Shown here: positions 6,084 to 9,900 of the stretch, piece by piece
Layout: every line of letters starts with the position of its first letter
How positions within the stretch are numbered: position 1 is the stretch's first letter
NCBI RefSeq assembly: GCF_028462495.1
Contig: NZ_JAQOWX010000162.1
Span: forward strand, 1 to 9,900
Source of the DNA: Roseateles_E sp005503085
Lineage (GTDB): Bacteria > Pseudomonadota > Gammaproteobacteria > Burkholderiales > Burkholderiaceae_C
Length of the DNA stretch: 9,900 nt
Reading direction: 5' to 3'
Notes under the pieces: generated by a model
Told to the model about the DNA's origin: nothing
The model's input: only the letters and a program-made list of their open reading frames with translations
Databases searched by the model: none
Made by a program: the position numbers and the translations under genes

Positions 6084-6957
6084 AGCATTAGCTCTCAAGA
6101 AAAATTGGACTGCTCGATGGCTTGCTGTAGGCGCGTTAGTCGCACTGGCTGGCGCGATTATTTTCTTCATTGCGATGCCAAAGAAAATCCCTCCAAAGGG
6201 GGGTTCTCATGGGGCGCAAAAATTGCTAGAAACAGCGCAAGATGGCAGTCGATTGAGACAATCAAGCGCCCTCAAAGATACTATCCATTCAGTCGAAACT
6301 GCACCGCAACCTTATGTGCCTGAATTGAAATCAGAATGGGGCAAGCAGTTTCAAAGGATTTCCCCAGAGCAGAATGAAATTCTGCTAAATGCGCTAGACC
6401 CGCTCGCAATTGCCCAGAATGTTCCTGCGCTGCTCCAAGCATCCAAAAATGGTGATTCAATTGCCGCGTTCAAACTTTACACACTCTTGGAGCATTGCGT
6501 GGATCGTGCCCGCAGCATCGAGGTGGGCGAAGTTTGCAGAAAATACTCTTCAACTTTAGAACCGCTAAAAATAGGGCTTCTGGCGACCGCTGCGTCGGGT
6601 GGGGTATATCAAGCAGCCTTAGCTGCTTTAGATGAAAGCCGAAGAATTGGAAGTTCCGATGGTGTTCTTCGGTCTCAATTCTCAGCTATAGCTATAACTG
6701 GATTTAAAGAAGCCGCAGCTTTGGGATCACTAGATGCCCTTGCTATGCTCGGCACAGTACTGAGCGCAGGCGATATAATTGAACGAAATTACCCCGAAGC
6801 CTTGGCTTACCTGGAAATATATCAAAACATCACCAACGATCAAACATATACAGAGCGCGTCAATTCCATTCAAAGAAACATACGGAGCGGCGATCGTGAG
6901 CTTATCGCCTCGCTCCAAAGCGAGCTTCTAAGAAAAAGACGCTCCTCGCAAAAATGA
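6067..6957 (+). CDS. Single-pass inner-membrane protein with Sel1-like helical repeats, unknown function
   Basis: 296 residues. A basic N-terminus (KKNWTARW) precedes one membrane helix at about 18-37 (LAVGALVALAGAIIFFIAMP) and then KK, so the N-terminus is in the cytosol and the rest in the periplasm. A variable linker runs to about 95. The remainder is all helical, with short units of the Sel1/TPR type: ALLQASKNGDSIAAFKLY (121-138), LLATAASGGVYQAALAAL (171-188) and a best-formed unit AAALGSLDALAMLGTVLSAG with RNYPEALAYLEIY (216-253). Sel1-like repeats scaffold protein complexes. The gene is divergent from, and overlaps by 17 bp, the 132-aa gene, so its promoter must lie inside that gene. 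It is followed after about 100 bp by an attC site. Lower GC than the flanks suggests transfer. Cys144 and Cys157 could form a disulfide. Confidence 0.75.
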   Translation: MQRTNIALALKKNWTARWLAVGALVALAGAIIFFIAMPKKIPPKGGSHGAQKLLETAQDGSRLRQSSALKDTIHSVETAPQPYVPELKSEWGKQFQRISPEQNEILLNALDPLAIAQNVPALLQASKNGDSIAAFKLYTLLEHCVDRARSIEVGEVCRKYSSTLEPLKIGLLATAASGGVYQAALAALDESRRIGSSDGVLRSQFSAIAITGFKEAAALGSLDALAMLGTVLSAGDIIERNYPEALAYLEIYQNITNDQTYTERVNSIQRNIRSGDRELIASLQSELLRKRRSSQK

Positions 6958-7055
6958 ATATCGGGTTCTCTCAAGTCGCTCGTCCTAAGTGATTGATTTG
7001 CAAAGAACTTTGCTGAGCGACTTTCGGGCGATTTGCGGCCTTGGCCCGATTACTT

Positions 7056-7167
7056 CGCTAACCATTCGCTCAACCGGACCCATTGCGGCATGCGGCTAAA
7101 GGCCCACCATTTCATTCTGGGCCTTTAACCACATACCGCAACGGTCCGGTTAGCTCAAACGTTGCCT
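7056..7167 (+). other. attC: Integron attC recombination site
   Basis: A 112-bp imperfect palindrome with the attC layout. On the left: R'' ending in CTAAC (to 7062), spacer CATTC, then L'' GCT-C-AACCGGACC. On the right: GGTCCGGTT-AGC as L' (7143-7154), spacer, then R' starting at GTTGCCT (7161). The extra C in L'' (7071) has no partner, giving the extrahelical G on the bottom strand that directs IntI. Inside the stem TTGCGG/CCGCAA and TAAAGGCCCA/TGGGCCTTTA pair, and three C-A mismatches of the top strand become G-T wobbles on the bottom strand, the strand integrases use. The loop is about 11 nt (7107-7117). The cut falls between G7161 and T7162. The site ends the cassette to its left and begins the HEPN cassette. 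Confidence 0.88.
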
Positions 7168-7184
7168 CTTGAACAATCAGTGAC

Positions 7185-7682
7185 ATGAAGCGAGCCAAGC
7201 CGCCAATCGACTTCGCGACCGCAACGTACGCTGAGCTCGATGACTATGGCATGGGCATGCTGGTCTACGACTCGGCCGAACTTTCGTCGATCCTGCGTGG
7301 ACATCTTCTAATCGAGCGCATACTCGAGACGCTCATTGCGAACTCACTTAAACGACCAGACCGCATCCTGGAGAAGCATCGCTTGACGTTTGAATTGAAG
7401 GTAGATCTGGCGTCGGCGCTCGGTGTTCTTCCGGACTCGCATCTCGGAGCAGCCAAAGCGCTAAACGGGATTCGAAATGCATACGCGCACAACGAATCAC
7501 ATCAGCTCACGCTGAATGAACTCAATTCGTTGAAGCTGAAGTGGGAGCCCTTGCAGAGCGAGGCATATGCGGTGGCTTGCAAGAAGGGCGTCGCAGAGGC
7601 CGCAAAGCTTTCGATCATTTTTCTGCATTGGTCGTTCCTCAACCTCCTGCCTCAGGCAAAGTCACGCCATGCAGAGGCATAA
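7185..7682 (+). CDS. HEPN-like protein in integron cassette position (RNxxxH motif)
   Basis: 165 residues, predicted all-helical and soluble. An N-terminal part YAELDDYGMGMLVYDSAELS leads into helices LLIERILETLIANSL (41-55) and FELKVDLASALGVL (69-82). LNGIRNAYAHNESH (93-106) contains R97-N-A-Y-A-H102, the R-x4-6-H motif of HEPN domains, whose members are often RNases in toxin-antitoxin and defence systems. Similar MAE_28990/DUF4145-like proteins occur as lone integron cassette genes. ATG at 7185 lies 24 bp after the attC cut site, the usual short 5' leader of a cassette, so transcription probably comes from an upstream cassette promoter. TAA is at 7680-7682, inside a putative R'' of the next attC. 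No antitoxin-like partner is next to it. HEPN class likely; RNase activity is inference. Confidence 0.8.
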   Translation: MKRAKPPIDFATATYAELDDYGMGMLVYDSAELSSILRGHLLIERILETLIANSLKRPDRILEKHRLTFELKVDLASALGVLPDSHLGAAKALNGIRNAYAHNESHQLTLNELNSLKLKWEPLQSEAYAVACKKGVAEAAKLSIIFLHWSFLNLLPQAKSRHAEA

Positions 7683-7692
7683 CCTTTCGCTG
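7677..7692 (+). other. Probable broken attC: left half only
   Basis: GCATAAC-CTTTC-GCT overlaps the HEPN stop codon. The 12 bases TAACCTTTCGCT match TAACCATTCGCT of the attC at 7059-7070 at 11 positions, same order and spacing, exactly where the cassette's own attC should begin. No matching right half (AGC, spacer, GTT) is found before the PutA stop at 7811, so the site seems truncated. Short match, so moderately sure. Confidence 0.45.
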
Positions 7693-7726
7693 CAGCCTCG
7701 GCTTCCCGGTGCTTCAATTCTTACCC

Positions 7727-7752
7727 GGCCGACCTCCACCATGGGTCCGGCC
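7727..7752. terminator. GC-rich hairpin between the HEPN cassette and putA
   Basis: GGCCGACC (7727-7734) pairs with GGTCCGGCC (7744-7752) with one bulged base and a 9-nt loop. It lies between two convergent genes, about 60 bp past the putA stop, and may limit read-through. No U-tract, so not a classical intrinsic terminator. Confidence 0.3.
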
Positions 7753-7810
7753 AGAGAAATAGCTGTCGAGCGCCAAGAAAGGCCGCCTGCCCGCTCCTGC
7801 CTCCCGCCCC

Positions 7811-9900
7811 TCAATGCCCCCCCGCCAACAACGCCGCATTCCCCCCGGCGGCAGCGGTATTGATCGTCAGCGTCTGCTCCGCCGCGAAGCGGTAGAGCTG
7901 GCCGACGCTGCAGGCTTCGAAGACCGTGATCAGCGGGAGGATGGCGCCGGGGCGTTCGGCCAACTGGCGCTGGACCTGGCGGGCCAGGGTGGCGTCGGGC
8001 GTGGCCAGGCAGACGCCGGCGATGCCGGCGCTGGCGATCCAGGCGGTTTGGCCCTCGTGGCCGATGACTTGGACCAGGCTGCGGTCCAGACCGGCGCCGC
8101 TCAGCGCCTGCAGCAGCTTCTCAGCGAGCGGCCGGCTGTGCTCATCGACCAGCAGGGCCAGCGCATTGCCGGCCAGCAGTGCGCTGGCGACCACACCGCT
8201 CAGGCCGCGCTGGCCGGCGCCGGCGGCCAGGGCGACGAAGACGCCGCGGGCGTGCTGGCGCAGCTCGTTGCTTTCGCCGGTGGGGCCGGGCAGGGCCTTC
8301 GGGGTCAGGTCTTGCTCGGCCTGCTGGGCCAGGGCAGCGATCAGCGCGGCGCTGGCGGTGTCCAGGCCAGCGCCGGCGCGCTTGAGCAGCGCGGCGCGTT
8401 CGGCCACCGGGCGCTCGCGCCAGTGCGCCTGGGTCTGCTGCAGCGCGGCCAGCGCGTCGGCGGGGAACGGTGCCGCGTTGCCGCTGGTGTCTGAAGTGGN
8501 CGTTCGGCCACCGGGCGCTCGCGCCAGTGCGCCTGGGTCTGCTGCAGCGCGGCCAGCGCGTCGGCGGGGAACGGTGCCGCGTTGCCGCTGGTGTCTGAAG
8601 TGGAAACGGCCGCTGCGGGCGATTCGAGGCCGGCCTCGGCCACTGCCGCAAAGCGCTGCAGATAGTGCGGGCCGCCGGCCTTGGGGCCGGTGCCGGACAG
8701 GCCCTCGCCGCCGAAGGGCTGGACGCCGACCACGGCGCCAATGATGTTGCGGTTCACATAGACATTGCCGATCCTGGCCAGGCTCGCGAGCCGCTGGGCG
8801 CGGCTGTCGATGCGGGTCTGGATGCCCAAGGTGAGGCCGAAGCCCAGCGCGTTGATCTGTTCGATCACCGCGTCCGGCTCGCCGCTCCAGCGCACCACAT
8901 GCAGCACCGGGCCGAAGATCTCGGCGCCCAGCTGATCAATGCGGCCCAACTCGAAGGCCACCGGCTGGACCAGACGCGGCATGCTGTCATGCACCGGCGC
9001 CTCGGCGATCAGTGTCGCCTCGCGCTTCAGGCGCTCGACATGGCGGCAGATGTTCTCGAAGGCCGCGGCGTCGATCACCGGGCCCACATCGGTGGCCAGA
9101 TCGTCTGGCCGGCCGACCCACAGCTCGCGCAGCGCGCCGGCCAGCATCTCGATCAGGCCGTCGGCAATGCTCTCGTGCACGCACAGCAGGCGCAGCGCCG
9201 AGCAGCGCTGGCCGGCCGAGCGGAAGGCGCTCTGCACCACGGCATCGATGACCTGCTCGGGCAAGGCCGTCGAGTCGACCAGCATCGCGTTGATGCCGCC
9301 GGTCTCGGCGATCAAGGGAACGATGGCGCCCGGCTTGGCGGCCAGCGTCTTGTTGATGATTTGCGCAACCTGGGTCGAGCCGGTGAAGCAGACGCCGGCC
9401 GTCTGCCCATGGGCCACCAGGCCGGCGCCGACGGTCTCGCCGGCGCCGTGCAGCAGCTGCAGCGCATCGGCCGGCACACCGGCCTCGTGCAGCAGCTCGA
9501 CCAGCTTCAGCGCGACGAACGGGGTCTGCTCGGCCGGCTTGGCCGCCACCGTGTTGCCGGCCACCAGGGCGGCAACCACCTGGCCGGCGAAGATGGCCAG
9601 CGGGAAGTTCCAGGGGCTGATGCAGACGAAGACGCCACGGCCGCTCAACGGCGAAGGCTGGGCCTGGGCCTCGTCGGCGTAGTAGCGCAGGAAGTCGACC
9701 GCCTCGCGCACCTCGGCGATGCAGTCGCCGGCGGTCTTGTAGGCCTCCTTGACCAGCAGGCCGCTGAACTCGTGCAGCCGCGCATCGAGCGCATCGGCGG
9801 CGCGGCGCAGGATGGCGGCGCGCTCGGCCACCGGCGTGGCGTTCCAGGCCGGGAAGCCGGCCGCCAGGCGCTGCATCGCGGCCTCGACCTCGGCGGCCGT
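7811..9900 (-). CDS. putA: Bifunctional PutA, C-terminal part: P5C dehydrogenase domain and ALDH-like tail (partial, frame broken by assembly duplication)
   Basis: PutA oxidises proline to glutamate; the visible part is the NAD-dependent second step (glutamate semialdehyde to glutamate) plus the C-terminal domain. The frame is open to the right edge. Landmarks: CISPWNFPLAIFAGQV, AGNTVAAKPAEQTP (cofactor/anchor), CFTGSTQVAQ, catalytic Glu in AETGGIN (fragment residue 199) and Cys in SAGQRCSAL (233), FGPVLHVVRW, PFGGEGLSGTGPKAGGPHYL. After a low-complexity linker of about 30 residues comes a second, inactive ALDH-like domain (GPTGESNELR to ITVFEACSVGQLYRF) ending INTAAAGGNAALL, the conserved tail of long PutAs. 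A 103-bp duplication plus N at 8397-8603 disrupts the frame after HWRERPVAE; deleting 104 bases gives 661 continuous codons. The proline dehydrogenase half is outside the window; it is inferred from this tail. Nearest gene downstream converges. Confidence 0.92.
8397..8603. repeat. 103-bp exact direct duplication joined by a single N
   Basis: 8397-8499 and 8501-8603 are identical, both running from CGTTCGGCCACC to CTGAAGTGG, with N at 8500. One copy plus N is 104 bp, which shifts the putA frame. An exact repeat abutting an ambiguous base is the mark of two contig ends that overlap but were joined as a gap. Confidence 0.95.

Noticed and set aside
7814..8744. Two long plus-strand frames (7814-8494, 7926-8744)
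   Set aside because: Antisense to the PutA tail, Arg/Ala/Gly-rich as expected in high-GC DNA; one runs through the artefactual duplication.
8939..9682. Plus-strand frame of 247 codons
   Set aside because: Antisense to the PutA catalytic domain, which has intact Glu and Cys motifs on the minus strand.

Overview
The window is high-GC bacterial chromosome, most likely from a beta- or gammaproteobacterium. Pointers are a PutA with the extra C-terminal ALDH-like domain, an integron attC site, IS21/IS66/IS5 remnants and an S9 peptidase of a type I associate with Xanthomonadales. The sequence alone does not settle the lineage.

Layout: (1) 1-2148 is intact GC-rich core-like DNA. It holds the C-terminal end of a superfamily I helicase, a convergent RidA-family gene, and a LysR regulator divergent from ridA with a perfect dyad between them. 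(2) 2149-4930 is a graveyard of mobile DNA. A small two-TM protein gene is cut by a fragment of an IS21-type istA. The outer end of that IS carries five tandem 22-23 bp repeats and sits inside the last codons of an IS66-type transposase. The IS66 right end in turn cuts an S9-family peptidase gene, of which only the C-terminus remains. A decayed IS5-family transposase follows. (3) 4985-7682 is visibly richer in A+T. It holds a minus-strand pair (a secreted protein with one CxxCH haem motif and a 132-aa unknown), a divergent membrane-anchored protein with Sel1-like helices, a well-formed integron attC site, and a HEPN-like gene starting 24 bp after the attC cut site as in a gene cassette. A second attC appears to begin at the stop codon of the HEPN gene and to be broken off. 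(4) 7811-9900 is the C-terminal two thirds of the P5C dehydrogenase half of PutA and its tail, on the minus strand.

The PutA frame is broken only by a 103-bp exact direct duplication around a single N at 8500. Removing one copy plus the N restores one continuous frame of 661 codons, so this is almost certainly a contig-join artefact and not biology.

The most interesting material is the low-GC block. It holds unrecognised genes next to an attC and a HEPN cassette, inserted between IS scars and a housekeeping gene.
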